Shown here piece by piece: positions 45,294 through 54,066 of a stretch of 64,000 nucleotides of DNA. Position 1 is the stretch's first letter. Each line of letters starts with the position of its first letter. The notes under the pieces were generated by a model. The model worked only from the letters and a program-made list of their open reading frames with translations. It searched no databases and was not told where the DNA came from. A program made the translations under genes and the position numbers. Source of the DNA: Maricaulis sp. (lineage in GTDB: Bacteria > Pseudomonadota > Alphaproteobacteria > Caulobacterales > Maricaulaceae); assembly GCF_017643475.1 (NCBI RefSeq), contig NZ_JAEPNI010000001.1, positions 1,412,569-1,476,568 on the forward strand, in the 5' to 3' direction.

Positions 45294-46112
45294 ATGGTCG
45301 ATCGCATCGAAAATCTCGACATGCGCGGGTTCAACACCGTAATCCGCCAGGCTGCGCGCGAAACCGGGGCCGATTTCGAGTATCTCGCTCGTACCGCTGC
45401 CCGGGAGAGCAATTTCGACCCAGAGGCTCAGGCCCGGACGTCCAGCGCTGCGGGCATGTTCCAGTTTATCGAACAAACTTGGCTCGGCATGATGCAACGC
45501 CATGGCGACAGCCATGGTTTCTCCGATCTCGCAGCGCAGATCGAGCGTAGCGCGGACGGGCGGTTCGAGGTCACTGACAGCGCGGCACGTCAGCAGATCC
45601 TGGATTTGCGATTCAACGCCGATGCAGCCGCGCTCATGGCGGGCGAGCTGGCCGCAGAGAATGGCCAAATCATCGAGAACCGGGTTGGGCGTCCGGCGAC
45701 ATCCGGCGAGCTCTATGCTGCGCATTTCCTGGGTGCCAGCGGCGCTGCCGACCTCATCGAGGCGGTTCGGGACAACCCGCAGCAATCAGCCTCACACCTG
45801 TTTCCGGCCGCAGCGGCGGCCAATCGCAACATGTTTCATGATGGTGCTCGTCCAGTGAGTGCGGCTCATCTGCTGGGGCGTTTGACCGGCGAGGCAGAGC
45901 GCGCACTGGCCGAGGCTCAGCCCGCTGGAGCCACCTCTGCGGCGGCTCACCGCCACGACAATATCGCGGCGGCCGTCCCCGCTATCGCGCGCAGTTTCGG
46001 CGTGATGAGTTCAGGCTCGTTCGCGTCTTCCGGTGGTGAGCTGACACCGACGCTGGTGGAAATCCTTGCGTCTCTAGATGTGCCCCTCGCTGCGCGCCAG
46101 CGTGACGTCTGA
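45294..46112 (+). CDS. Lytic transglycosylase-like muramidase
   Basis: A 272-residue protein with a strong ribosome site (GGAGGTC) before ATG 45294. The lysozyme-like domain is at residues 15-170: TAARESNFDPEAQARTSSAAGMFQFIEQTWLGMM carries the catalytic Glu (RESNF) and the GxxQF motif, and later AAHFLGASGAADLI the substrate contact. No signal peptide is seen. Caulobacterales relatives include PleA, needed for pilus and flagellum assembly; that role is only inferred. The C-terminal third is low-complexity Ala-rich. Confidence 0.8.
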   Translation: MVDRIENLDMRGFNTVIRQAARETGADFEYLARTAARESNFDPEAQARTSSAAGMFQFIEQTWLGMMQRHGDSHGFSDLAAQIERSADGRFEVTDSAARQQILDLRFNADAAALMAGELAAENGQIIENRVGRPATSGELYAAHFLGASGAADLIEAVRDNPQQSASHLFPAAAAANRNMFHDGARPVSAAHLLGRLTGEAERALAEAQPAGATSAAAHRHDNIAAAVPAIARSFGVMSSGSFASSGGELTPTLVEILASLDVPLAARQRDV

Positions 46113-46194
46113 CGCTGAACACTGTGTCTTGACAAGGTTTCGTTAAGCATGCTGCGGCTAATCTCTTGCCAGATCCTTATCTTGTGAGACCGCC

Positions 46195-47331
46195 ATGGCT
46201 GTAGTTGCGCTTCGAAATCGACTGACAGACACCGACATCCGCCGCCTTGTTAAGGGTGGTGATGATGACGAACGTGCCAATGCTGCTCGAAAAATTTGTC
46301 GCCTGATCGATGCGGCACCCCTGCAGGGCGAAGAAAACCAGGCAGCCAGTGGAATTCTGCAGCTGATTATCCAGGATTCTGCGGAGTTGGTTCGACGGTC
46401 GCTGGCTGTGACCTTGCGGCAGTCCAAAAACCTGCCCCACGATATCGCCTTGCGCCTGGCCGCTGATGTTGAGGAAGTGGCGACGCCGATCCTGCTGTCC
46501 TCGCCGGTGCTTGACGAGGACGATCTGACCCGTCTCGTGGAGACATCCCAAGGCGGAAAATTGTGTGCCATTGCTGCACGCGAGCACGTTCCGAGCATTG
46601 TCGTCGAGGCAATCATCGACAAGGGCGATGAGAAGGCTGTTGGCATTGCGGCCAGCAATGACGGTGCTGACTTCAGTCAAAACGCTTATGAAAAAGCGTT
46701 TACGCAGTTTTGCGAGAACCAGGGCGTGATGGAAGCTTTTGTTGCGCGTTCAACGCTGCCGCTTTCTGTCACCGAGAAACTCATTGCCCACATCAGTGAC
46801 GAGGCGATGCAGCGTCTCGTCGAGAAACATGCATTGCCGCCGCAGCTTGCTGTAGAACTGGCGGAAAACGCCCGTGAGCGCGCGACTGTCGACCTGGTTG
46901 ACCAGGCAGGCCTTGCACATGATCCGCAGCATTTCGTGCAGCAATTGCGCATGAATGGCCGACTGACCCCGTCGCTTGTGCTGCGGTCGATGTTGCGGGG
47001 CCATGTTGCCTTTGTTGAGCACGCATTTGCCGAGCTGGCTGGTGTCACGCATGCGCGAGCATGGTTATTGGTACACGATGCTGGCCCGTTGGGTCTGCGC
47101 GCTGTTTATGACCGCACGGGCATGCCGCCGCGTCTTTATCCGGCTTTCCGTGCTGCGATCGATATTTTCCATTCCATGGAGATGCCGCACGACAAGCAGG
47201 GGCGGGAGCATTTCCAGGCCGTTCTCGCCGAGCGTGCCATTACCCGGTTCCAGGGCATTCCGGAAGAAGATCTCGATTATGTGCTCGACCGTCTTCATGG
47301 CGAGCCGGCGGAGTACAGCGAGGCCAGCTGA
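46195..47331 (+). CDS. DUF2336 domain protein
   Basis: A 378-residue all-helical protein of the alphaproteobacterial DUF2336 family, HEAT-like repeats (NAARKICRLIDAAP, SAELVRRSLAVTLRQ, LALRLAADVEEVATPILLSSP and on). Close in type to the gene at 49298 although the two sequences differ. DUF2336 proteins occur beside motility and signalling genes; function is unknown. It follows the transglycosylase gene by 82 bp and is followed by a terminator. Confidence 0.85.
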   Translation: MAVVALRNRLTDTDIRRLVKGGDDDERANAARKICRLIDAAPLQGEENQAASGILQLIIQDSAELVRRSLAVTLRQSKNLPHDIALRLAADVEEVATPILLSSPVLDEDDLTRLVETSQGGKLCAIAAREHVPSIVVEAIIDKGDEKAVGIAASNDGADFSQNAYEKAFTQFCENQGVMEAFVARSTLPLSVTEKLIAHISDEAMQRLVEKHALPPQLAVELAENARERATVDLVDQAGLAHDPQHFVQQLRMNGRLTPSLVLRSMLRGHVAFVEHAFAELAGVTHARAWLLVHDAGPLGLRAVYDRTGMPPRLYPAFRAAIDIFHSMEMPHDKQGREHFQAVLAERAITRFQGIPEEDLDYVLDRLHGEPAEYSEAS

Positions 47332-47358
47332 TCCCACAAGATATGATCGACATCAAAA

Positions 47359-47387
47359 AGGGCGCCCGAAGAGGCGCCCTTGTTTGT
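47359..47387. terminator. Bidirectional terminator
   Basis: Stem AGGGCGCC / GGCGCCCT (47359-47366 with 47373-47380, loop 6), with T-rich TGTTTGTTT on the plus side and an A run (T run on the minus strand) on the other. It ends both the DUF2336 gene and the convergent Hpt gene. Confidence 0.8.
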
Positions 47388-47412
47388 TTCGGTGATCTGA
47401 CAGCGTATGCGA

Positions 47413-47910
47413 TCAATCATCCCACGGCTTGGCAAACTCGGTGGACTGGACTTCCAGCTCTCCGGCCAGAGCGGCGGCTACAGCATCATTTGTATCGCGA
47501 ATATTCTGGCTCAGTGCTGCGCGAATGGCGTCTACATGTGCCAGCGCAAGAGCTTTGGAAGCTTTCTGGCGTTTCTCATCCATGTCGATGAGCTTGGTCA
47601 GCGATGCCGCCAGCCGCGTGATGATCGGGAATTCATAGGTCGAGCCGACGCCACGCAGGTCGTGGGCACAGATAAAGAGCTGTTCGCCTTCATCTCCTTT
47701 GAGCCCTTTTTCGCGAACGAGTTTCGCCGCGTCTTCCAGCTTCTGGACCTCTTCCTCGAGCCAGGCGCCAAATTCATGGCGAAGATCCTTGATGGCATCC
47801 TCAGCCTTTTCGATCAGGTGCAGGTCGCCGGCACTGATCGGGCCACCGATCTTGATCTGCAGCATGTTCGGCGGGTTGACGATTTCAACATCCTGGTTCG
47901 GTTTGGACAT
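47413..47910 (-). CDS. Hpt domain phosphotransfer protein
   Basis: A 165-residue helical protein with an Hpt motif CAHDLRGVGS, phospho-acceptor His near residue 83, embedded in helices typical of histidine phosphotransfer bundles. It should shuttle phosphate between a hybrid kinase and a response regulator. It is the downstream gene of a two-gene unit with the response regulator at 47922, 11 bp away, so the pair likely works together. The cognate kinase is not in this window. Confidence 0.85.
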   Translation of the reverse strand: MSKPNQDVEIVNPPNMLQIKIGGPISAGDLHLIEKAEDAIKDLRHEFGAWLEEEVQKLEDAAKLVREKGLKGDEGEQLFICAHDLRGVGSTYEFPIITRLAASLTKLIDMDEKRQKASKALALAHVDAIRAALSQNIRDTNDAVAAALAGELEVQSTEFAKPWDD

Positions 47911-47921
47911 AATTTTTCCTC

Positions 47922-48464
47922 TTACCTGGCGGCGAGCAGGGGTTGTGCGGTTTCATTCACGGCACGCTCGCCTGCTCGGCGGTCGGGTCCGAAATAGTCG
48001 CTGGTATTGACGAAAACTCTATCGTCCTCGAGCGCCTCGACGATCGTCGTAGCGAGGCTGGAGGAGGTGAAAGGCTTGACCAGGAACGCGCTTGCGCCGG
48101 CCTGGCGGGCGGCGCGGATATGTTCCCCGTCGGAATAGGCTGTCAGCATGATTATCGGCACATAAGCCGCCGAGCAGAGCTGTGGGTTTCGGATCTCACG
48201 GACAAGGTCCAGTCCGGTACGCGGGCTCATCTTCCAGTCGGTGACGACCAGGTCCACGCGATGCCGATCTAGGTGGGAGAGGGCGGCATCAACAGATTCC
48301 GCCTCGAATACCTTGGCGACACCAAACGCCTGCAATGACACGCGCAATAATCCGCGCAGCGCTGCATTGTCGTCGACAATGAGCACGGTCTTGCCAGCGC
48401 AGCTTTCTTTGATGTTGCTCGTCAAGGTCACGTCCACAGGCTCACTATTGATAGCCGAAAACAA
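47922..48464 (-). CDS. Single-domain response regulator (CheY-like)
   Basis: A 180-residue protein with a receiver domain: acid pocket VDD at 31-32, phosphorylated Asp76 in VVTDWKM, and Lys130 in FLVKPF. The tail has the FGPDRRAGER motif seen in alphaproteobacterial receiver proteins. No DNA-binding output domain. The TTG at 48464 is the outermost start; a GTG near 48434 is possible. Organised with the Hpt gene downstream, so it may take part in a phosphorelay. Confidence 0.85.
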   Translation of the reverse strand: MFSAINSEPVDVTLTSNIKESCAGKTVLIVDDNAALRGLLRVSLQAFGVAKVFEAESVDAALSHLDRHRVDLVVTDWKMSPRTGLDLVREIRNPQLCSAAYVPIIMLTAYSDGEHIRAARQAGASAFLVKPFTSSSLATTIVEALEDDRVFVNTSDYFGPDRRAGERAVNETAQPLLAAR

Positions 48465-48499
48465 CGTAACGCGCGGTGCTTAACACCAGCCTAAGCTTA

Positions 48500-49279
48500 C
48501 TAACTTTCGAACTGTTCTGCCAAGATGCGTTCGGAAAGGTTATATCCCTGATCAAACAACATGGTCAGGGTGATGTCCGATGCTTCCTCGACATCAACCT
48601 TGCAGACCTCACGGAATTCCTTGTTGTCGGCGACTGCGGAAACCGGTCGGTGATTGGGTTCGGAAATCTCGAAGCCGACTTTCGCTGTATGTGGCAGGAG
48701 TGCGCCGCGCCACCGTCTGGGGCGAAACGCGCTGATCGGCGTCAGAGCCAGGACACGCGAATCCAGAGGCAGGATCGGGCCGTGGGCTGAAAGATTGTAA
48801 GCCGTTGACCCGGCAGGAGTTGCGACCAGTACGCCATCGGCCTGCAATTCGGCGAGGCGGTCGGTTTCGTCAATGCGGATCTTGATCTTGGCGGTCTGTC
48901 GCGTCTCGCGCAACAGGGAGACCTCGTTGATGGCCAGGGCTTCAAACCTGTTGCAGTGCACGTCTTCGCCGCGTGCACGCAGGGGGTGAATGCTGGCGGC
49001 CTCGGCGCGAGCCAGGCGTTCCAGCAAATCGTGCTCGGCATAGTCATTCATCATGAAGCCGACGGAGCCGAAATTCATGCCATAGACCTTGGCGCCGGTT
49101 GAGATTGCCGTGTGCAGCGCGTCCAGCATCAACCCGTCGCCGCCCAGGGCGATAATTATGTCGGCATCATAAACAGATGTGGAGCCATATCGCTCTTCAA
49201 GCCGCTGGCGCGCGGCTTTCGCTTCAGGTTTGGGGCTGGCGAGAAAGGCTAGGCTGGGTCTGGAGGTCAAATTGCGCAC
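48500..49279 (-). CDS. nadK: NAD kinase
   Basis: A 259-residue PpnK/NadK that phosphorylates NAD to NADP. Motifs are ALGGDGLML (GGDG near 46-49), [10 protein letters not shown], and [20 protein letters not shown] with the substrate-binding TAYNLSA. The GTG at 49279 starts the protein, 18 bp downstream of the DUF2336 gene at 49298. Essential enzyme in most bacteria. The short N-terminus (no long regulatory extension) is normal for alphaproteobacteria. Confidence 0.94.
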   Translation of the reverse strand: MRNLTSRPSLAFLASPKPEAKAARQRLEERYGSTSVYDADIIIALGGDGLMLDALHTAISTGAKVYGMNFGSVGFMMNDYAEHDLLERLARAEAASIHPLRARGEDVHCNRFEALAINEVSLLRETRQTAKIKIRIDETDRLAELQADGVLVATPAGSTAYNLSAHGPILPLDSRVLALTPISAFRPRRWRGALLPHTAKVGFEISEPNHRPVSAVADNKEFREVCKVDVEEASDITLTMLFDQGYNLSERILAEQFES

Positions 49280-49297
49280 TCACTTGGTGAGTGGCCA

Positions 49298-50356
49298 TTA
49301 AACCCTGCCACCCATCTGACGCAAGACTTTGGCCGCTTTTTCAGGACCGTACATACGAAAGACATTGGCCGCAGAGGACATCGCATCGCCCTCGAGCGCC
49401 TGGTGCATTCGCCCGAGGTGGCGCAGAGCCTTGTGAACGATCGGGTAAGCGGTTCGATCCAGCCCTGCAGACTGACAGGCGAGGGCCGCAGCACGGACAC
49501 CGCCCATGGCCAGGGCGACGCGCCATTGCGCGACGGTCAGTTCGCAGAGCTCGGCGATAGCATGGTCGAAGACTGCTTCCTCGCCCTTCTTCAGGGCGGA
49601 AAGGGCGTATTGACCGTTGAGGCGGCCTTCCTTCCTGGCTGCATGAACCAGTTCGGCGGCGTCGTTGTCCGAACCCTCGTCGGAGATCTTGAGTGCAGCC
49701 TCGACCGTCAGCTCCTCGACCTTGGTCTTGTCCAGGCCGAAGCGGCGGCAGAGTTCCTCGCGCCAGCTTTCCGGCAGCATGATGCACAATTGCGTCGCGT
49801 AATCCGTGGAGATGTCGTGGCGACGGGCAAGCGCTTCGCGCAGCTTTGGGTGGGTGCGCGCCGCCGTGAGGCAGATCTCCAGCGTACCTTCGGAAATCTC
49901 CGCTGTGTCATTGTCGGCGAGCGCTCGAAGCACATTGGCCTCGCCAGGTTGCGCCAGGGTATCAGTGACACGGACGCGCAGGTTGGAACGTTTGGCCAGG
50001 ATCAGACGGTGATAGGGGGAGGCGGTCTGCGCGATGTGGATCATGTCCTCATCAGACAGGCCGTCACCTTTCTTGATGATCACGCTGGCAATCTCGATAT
50101 CTCGCGTGCCCAGGAAGCGCAGAGCCGCATGGGGCGCCCATTCGCAAGAGGTCAGCTTTTCAGCCATGGCCTTTTGCGTGTCTTCGGTGCAGGTTGAAGA
50201 GAGCGTAACCAGTAACTCGCCGGCAACGGGCTCAGCTGAGTCCGACAGCTTCTGGGCAATGCACATATCCGTTACCCCCAATGCAAGCTGGTGACGCTTG
50301 TCGGGGTCACGCATTTTTGCGAGAGCTTGAAGCGCTTGTGCAGGACTGGCTGTCAT
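49298..50356 (-). CDS. DUF2336 domain protein (second copy)
   Basis: A 352-residue helical-repeat protein of the DUF2336 family with repeated VLRALADNDTAEISEGTLEICL-type helices, HxxL-rich and without Cys signature. It shares the family with the gene at 46195 but little identity by eye. It lies 18 bp upstream of nadK in the same direction, so the two are probably an operon. Function unknown; signalling or motility context. Confidence 0.85.
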   Translation of the reverse strand: MTASPAQALQALAKMRDPDKRHQLALGVTDMCIAQKLSDSAEPVAGELLVTLSSTCTEDTQKAMAEKLTSCEWAPHAALRFLGTRDIEIASVIIKKGDGLSDEDMIHIAQTASPYHRLILAKRSNLRVRVTDTLAQPGEANVLRALADNDTAEISEGTLEICLTAARTHPKLREALARRHDISTDYATQLCIMLPESWREELCRRFGLDKTKVEELTVEAALKISDEGSDNDAAELVHAARKEGRLNGQYALSALKKGEEAVFDHAIAELCELTVAQWRVALAMGGVRAAALACQSAGLDRTAYPIVHKALRHLGRMHQALEGDAMSSAANVFRMYGPEKAAKVLRQMGGRV

Positions 50357-50447
50357 TGATGTCTATATATTTCTTTGCCCGACCTTGCTGATAGCGCGGA
50401 TCAGTTTGAAAACTTGTTAATTCCAGTATTCGGAAAGCAGATTTCTT

Positions 50448-51710
50448 ATGGACGAACAGATTTTTAGCTCGATTTTTTCGCTTTATTCGGGAGTTCGTCG
50501 GCGCACACAATTACTGGTATCGGACCTGTCCGCCGAGGATATGGTCGTGCAGACCATGCCGGACGTCAGCCCGACCAAATGGCATCTCGCGCATACGACC
50601 TGGTTCTGGGAGTGCTTTATTCTTCGTAAGTACGATCCCGACTACGTCGAATTCTCTCCTGAATTCAATTATTTGTTCAACTCGTATTACGAGCAGATTG
50701 GCGAACGACACGCTCGCCCGGAGCGTGGTTTCCTGACCCGCCCGTCTCTCGATGAAGTGTTGGCTTATCGTGCTCATGTTGACGCAGCGATGGAGCGTTT
50801 ACTCTCCGGTAACCACAAAATCGATTCTACCGAAGTAAAGGCGCTGGTTGAGCTTGGTGTTGCTCACGAGGAGCAGCATCAGGAATTGCTGGTAACGGAT
50901 ATCAAGCATGTTTTGTCGCGGCATCCGTTCAGTCTCAAGGCCTGGGCGGAAGAGACCCTGCGCGGCAATGATCTGCCAGAGTTGAGCTGGCGGGCCTTCC
51001 AGGGCGGGCTGTATGAGTTCGGGCATATCGGTGAGGACTTTCATTTCGATAATGAGGGCCCACGACACCAATACTGGCTTGAGGATTTTGCCTTGGCCTC
51101 GCGTCCGGTCAGCAATGGCGAGTATCTCGAATTCATGGCCGATGATGGATACGGCTCTGCCGCACTCTGGCTGTCCGAGGGCTGGGCAAGCGTAAACCGC
51201 GAGAACTGGGCCGCTCCGCTCTACTGGTTCCGCAAGGAAGGGGAGTGGTTCGAGTTTACACTGGGTGGTGAACGTCGTGTCGATCCGGATGCGCCGGTCA
51301 GCCATCTCAGCTATTTCGAAGCGGCCGCCTTCGCCGAGTGGGCGGGAGCACGCCTCCCCGAGGAGCGCGAATGGGAATTTGCGGCCGCCAGCCACAACCC
51401 CGGTCTTGCTGACACGCTTGACCCGGCGCGGGCCCCCCATCCCGTTTCCCGCCCTGAACATGGTGGATTTTCGCAATTGTTCGGTGGGGTGTGGGAGTGG
51501 ACTCGTTCGGCCTATTCCGCCTATCCGCGCTACCGCCCGGCAGCGGGGGCTGTAGGTGAATACAATGGCAAGTTCATGTGCGGGCAATTCGTGCTGAAGG
51601 GGGGATCTTGTGCGACGCCGCCAGGTCATGTTCGCGCAAGTTACCGCAACTTCTTCCCGCCCGATGCACGCTGGCAGTTTTCCGGCGTTCGACTGGCCAA
51701 GGATATTTGA
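50448..51710 (+). CDS. egtB: EgtB-like hercynylcysteine sulfoxide synthase (ergothioneine biosynthesis)
   Basis: A 420-residue iron enzyme. N-terminal DinB-like helical domain with the three-His iron site: WHLAHTTWFWE (His49) and VAHEEQHQELL (His140 and His144), matching the EgtB facial triad spacing. C-terminal FGE-sulfatase domain (about 190-415) with GVWEWTRSAYS and RASYRNFFPPDARWQFSGVRL. EgtB joins hercynine and gamma-glutamylcysteine or cysteine through oxygen. EgtD is absent from the window, so pathway completeness is unproven. The AT-rich 5' flank precedes ATG 50448. Confidence 0.9.
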   Translation: MDEQIFSSIFSLYSGVRRRTQLLVSDLSAEDMVVQTMPDVSPTKWHLAHTTWFWECFILRKYDPDYVEFSPEFNYLFNSYYEQIGERHARPERGFLTRPSLDEVLAYRAHVDAAMERLLSGNHKIDSTEVKALVELGVAHEEQHQELLVTDIKHVLSRHPFSLKAWAEETLRGNDLPELSWRAFQGGLYEFGHIGEDFHFDNEGPRHQYWLEDFALASRPVSNGEYLEFMADDGYGSAALWLSEGWASVNRENWAAPLYWFRKEGEWFEFTLGGERRVDPDAPVSHLSYFEAAAFAEWAGARLPEEREWEFAAASHNPGLADTLDPARAPHPVSRPEHGGFSQLFGGVWEWTRSAYSAYPRYRPAAGAVGEYNGKFMCGQFVLKGGSCATPPGHVRASYRNFFPPDARWQFSGVRLAKDI

Positions 51711-51768
51711 CGCAGAGCCCAGTGCGGAGGATGTTAGCCCCAGTCGATAAAGAATTGGGGAGATCGCT

Positions 51769-52536
51769 ATGGACGATCAAGCTGCACCGAGCGTCAAGGA
51801 TCAGGTCACGGCAGAGGAATGGAAGGCGCGGTGCGATCTCGCAGCGCTATATCGCCTCGTTCACATGCACGGCTGGGATGACCTGTTTTTCACCCACATC
51901 TCCATGCGTGTCCCGGGGCCGGAAGAGCACTTCCTGCTCAACCCGTTCGGGCTTCTCTATGAAGACGTGACCGCCAGTAACATGGTGAAGGTCGACCTGC
52001 AGGGCAATGTTCTGCCGCCCTCGACCTATGGCATCAATCCGGCCGGTTTCACCATTCACTCCGCCATTCATGAAGCGCGCAGCGATGTTAAGGTCGCGAT
52101 GCACCTGCATTCCGACCAGGGCGTCGCTGTTGCAGCGCAGAAACGTGGACTTCTGCCGATCAGCCAGCTGGCGATGAATGTCTATAATGATGTCGCGTAT
52201 CATGACTATGAAGGCATTGCCCTTGAGTCCGAGGAAAAGGTTCGCCTGGTCGACGACCTGGGCGAAAAGAACCTCATGATCCTGCGCAATCACGGCACAT
52301 TATCGGTTGGCGATCACCCGTTTTCCGCGTATGTTAGAATTTATCTACTTGAGCGTGCGTGCAAGATTCAGCTCATGGCGCAGGCAGGCGGGGAGTTGAT
52401 CGAATGGGATCAGCCCATGCAGGACAGGGTGTTTGGACAGTCTTCCGAGATCGCGGGCAACGAATTCTTCAAGGAAATTGCGTGGGCCGCTGTTCTCGAC
52501 CGCGTGCGCCGCGAAAGCCCGGGCTTCGATACCTAG
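51769..52536 (+). CDS. Class II aldolase/adducin family protein
   Basis: A 255-residue protein with the adducin-like fold. Putative zinc ligands are in VAMHLHSDQG (two His) and LRNHGTLSVGDH (His), and the substrate Asn/Gly region TYGINPAGFTIHSAIHEA is present. Members include L-fuculose-phosphate aldolases and dehydratases; many marine copies are functionally unassigned. Ribosome site GGGGAG before ATG 51769. It overlaps the next gene's start by 55 bases. Confidence 0.88.
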   Translation: MDDQAAPSVKDQVTAEEWKARCDLAALYRLVHMHGWDDLFFTHISMRVPGPEEHFLLNPFGLLYEDVTASNMVKVDLQGNVLPPSTYGINPAGFTIHSAIHEARSDVKVAMHLHSDQGVAVAAQKRGLLPISQLAMNVYNDVAYHDYEGIALESEEKVRLVDDLGEKNLMILRNHGTLSVGDHPFSAYVRIYLLERACKIQLMAQAGGELIEWDQPMQDRVFGQSSEIAGNEFFKEIAWAAVLDRVRRESPGFDT

Positions 52537-53297
52537 GACTGTTGGCCGCGCTGGCCTGGGTGCCTTCTGCTGAAGCGGGGGGCTGGCCGCGGGACAAGGG
52601 CGAGACCCTGCTCATCCTGACCAATCTGGTCGACCGCGCTGATGGCTATTTTGATGCTGACCGGCAGCGGCAATCAGGCGGTCATTTCTACAAGGATGAG
52701 CTGGCCGCCTACATCGAATACGGAGCGACCGACCGGGTGACCCTGGTCGGTCGTTTTGCTTGGCAGAATGTCGACCAGCTCTCGGGCGGGCGGCGGGATG
52801 CCGCGCAGGGCTTCTCGGCCAGCGAGCTGGGAGTGCGGGCCTTGATCTGGCGCCGGGATGACTGGGTGGTCAGCGGACAGCTTTCACATTTTGTGCCGGG
52901 GGAGGGCGAGAATGTCACCAATCAGCCGCTCGGCCAGGGTGAGGGGGCGTTTGATCTGCGTTTGCTGGTTGGCCGCGCGCTGCCCCGCGACGGTTTCCTG
53001 GATGTTCAGCTCGCGCACCGTGCGCGCGATGGCCGCTATCTCGATGAGTGGCGAATGGATACCAGCCTCGGCTTCGCAATCAGCGAACGATGGTCGGCGA
53101 TGGTGCAAAGCTATTCGGTCTGGAGTGCAGAGGAAACGCGTCCGGGCCTGCCTGAATTCGACCAGCACAAACTTCAGTTCAGCGTGCTTCGAACGGTCGG
53201 CGAGGTCGATTACCAGATCGGAGTTATTTTGACGCCCAGCGGCCGCAACGCGCTGGACGAACGCGCTGCGGTCCTGTCGGTCTGGCGGCGTTTCTAG
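52482..53297 (+). CDS. Predicted outer-membrane beta-barrel protein, unknown function
   Basis: A 271-residue protein. The GTG at 52482 has AAGGA 6 bases upstream and gives a convincing N-terminus: basic segment (RCSRPRAPRKPGLR), hydrophobic core (YLGLLAALAWVPS), cleavage near AEA-GG. The mature protein alternates strands and turns (YIEYGATDRVTLVGRFAWQNVD, WVVSGQLSHFVPGEG, SLGFAISERWSAMVQSY) and ends in a strand finishing RRF. No sequence family was recognised. The start overlaps the aldolase gene by 55 bases, so coupling is likely. Its stop is part of a CTAG shared with the cytochrome gene. Confidence 0.68.
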   Translation: MGRCSRPRAPRKPGLRYLGLLAALAWVPSAEAGGWPRDKGETLLILTNLVDRADGYFDADRQRQSGGHFYKDELAAYIEYGATDRVTLVGRFAWQNVDQLSGGRRDAAQGFSASELGVRALIWRRDDWVVSGQLSHFVPGEGENVTNQPLGQGEGAFDLRLLVGRALPRDGFLDVQLAHRARDGRYLDEWRMDTSLGFAISERWSAMVQSYSVWSAEETRPGLPEFDQHKLQFSVLRTVGEVDYQIGVILTPSGRNALDERAAVLSVWRRF

Positions 53298-53851
53298 TTC
53301 GATGTCTGCGCGGCGATGTATGCGATGACATCACGGCGGTCATCCGCGTCACGCAAGCCTACAAAACTCATGCGATTGCCCGGTACAAGGCCACGCGGGT
53401 TTTGAATCCACGCGTCGAGCGTTGCAACATCCCAGACAAGACCGGCGTCCGTCAGGCGGGGCGAATAATTGAAGCCTTCCTTGGCTGCGGCCTGGGCTCC
53501 CATGATACCGTGGAGGTTCGGTCCGACTGTATGGCGGCCTCCTGCTTCCAACGTGTGACAGGACTGGCAACGGCGATATTGGCGGCGACCATTGACCAGG
53601 TCAGCATTGGCGAAGGTCTCGCCCAGCGCCAGTACGGCATCAGGAAGCGCATCGGAGGCCTGCTGACTGGTGGATTCTGCCAACTCTGTGACGGCAGTCT
53701 CTGCAGCTGCTCCAGCTTCGTTTGCCCCTGCTTCGGCTGTAGGCTCGGCTCCGGCATTGGTCGGCAGTTCGCTGGACGTGGCCGAGCTGTCGCCTCCACC
53801 GCAGGCTACAAGCATGAAGGCGGACAGGGCGGGCAGGACTAGACGCGACAT
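53294..53851 (-). CDS. c-type cytochrome, predicted lipoprotein
   Basis: A 185-residue protein from ATG 53851 (CGGAG upstream). Lipobox LVAC with Cys17, then an Ala/Glu-rich low-complexity linker (about 24-70), and a cytochrome c domain with heme motif CQSCH (95-99) and axial Met in NRMSFVGL. Similar to small mitochondrial-type c552 cytochromes. It likely passes electrons in the periplasm, tethered to a membrane by the linker. Partner unknown. Confidence 0.9.
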   Translation of the reverse strand: MSRLVLPALSAFMLVACGGGDSSATSSELPTNAGAEPTAEAGANEAGAAAETAVTELAESTSQQASDALPDAVLALGETFANADLVNGRRQYRRCQSCHTLEAGGRHTVGPNLHGIMGAQAAAKEGFNYSPRLTDAGLVWDVATLDAWIQNPRGLVPGNRMSFVGLRDADDRRDVIAYIAAQTSN

Positions 53852-54066
53852 TTCAATCTCCGTTCTGGGGTGGAGGTAGATATACGCCAGTCGCACCGAA
53901 TGCCGATGCGTCAGGATGACGCCGGATGCATGCAGCCTCACAATCCGGCCCGTTCATCTCCGGTTACATGGAGAACCCGCATTTTTCTTGCGTCATCGCG
54001 AAATGTTCGCTCCAAGAGAATACAAGGAAAGTCACAATTCACAGGTTGAATTGTGCGAGGGGACAA

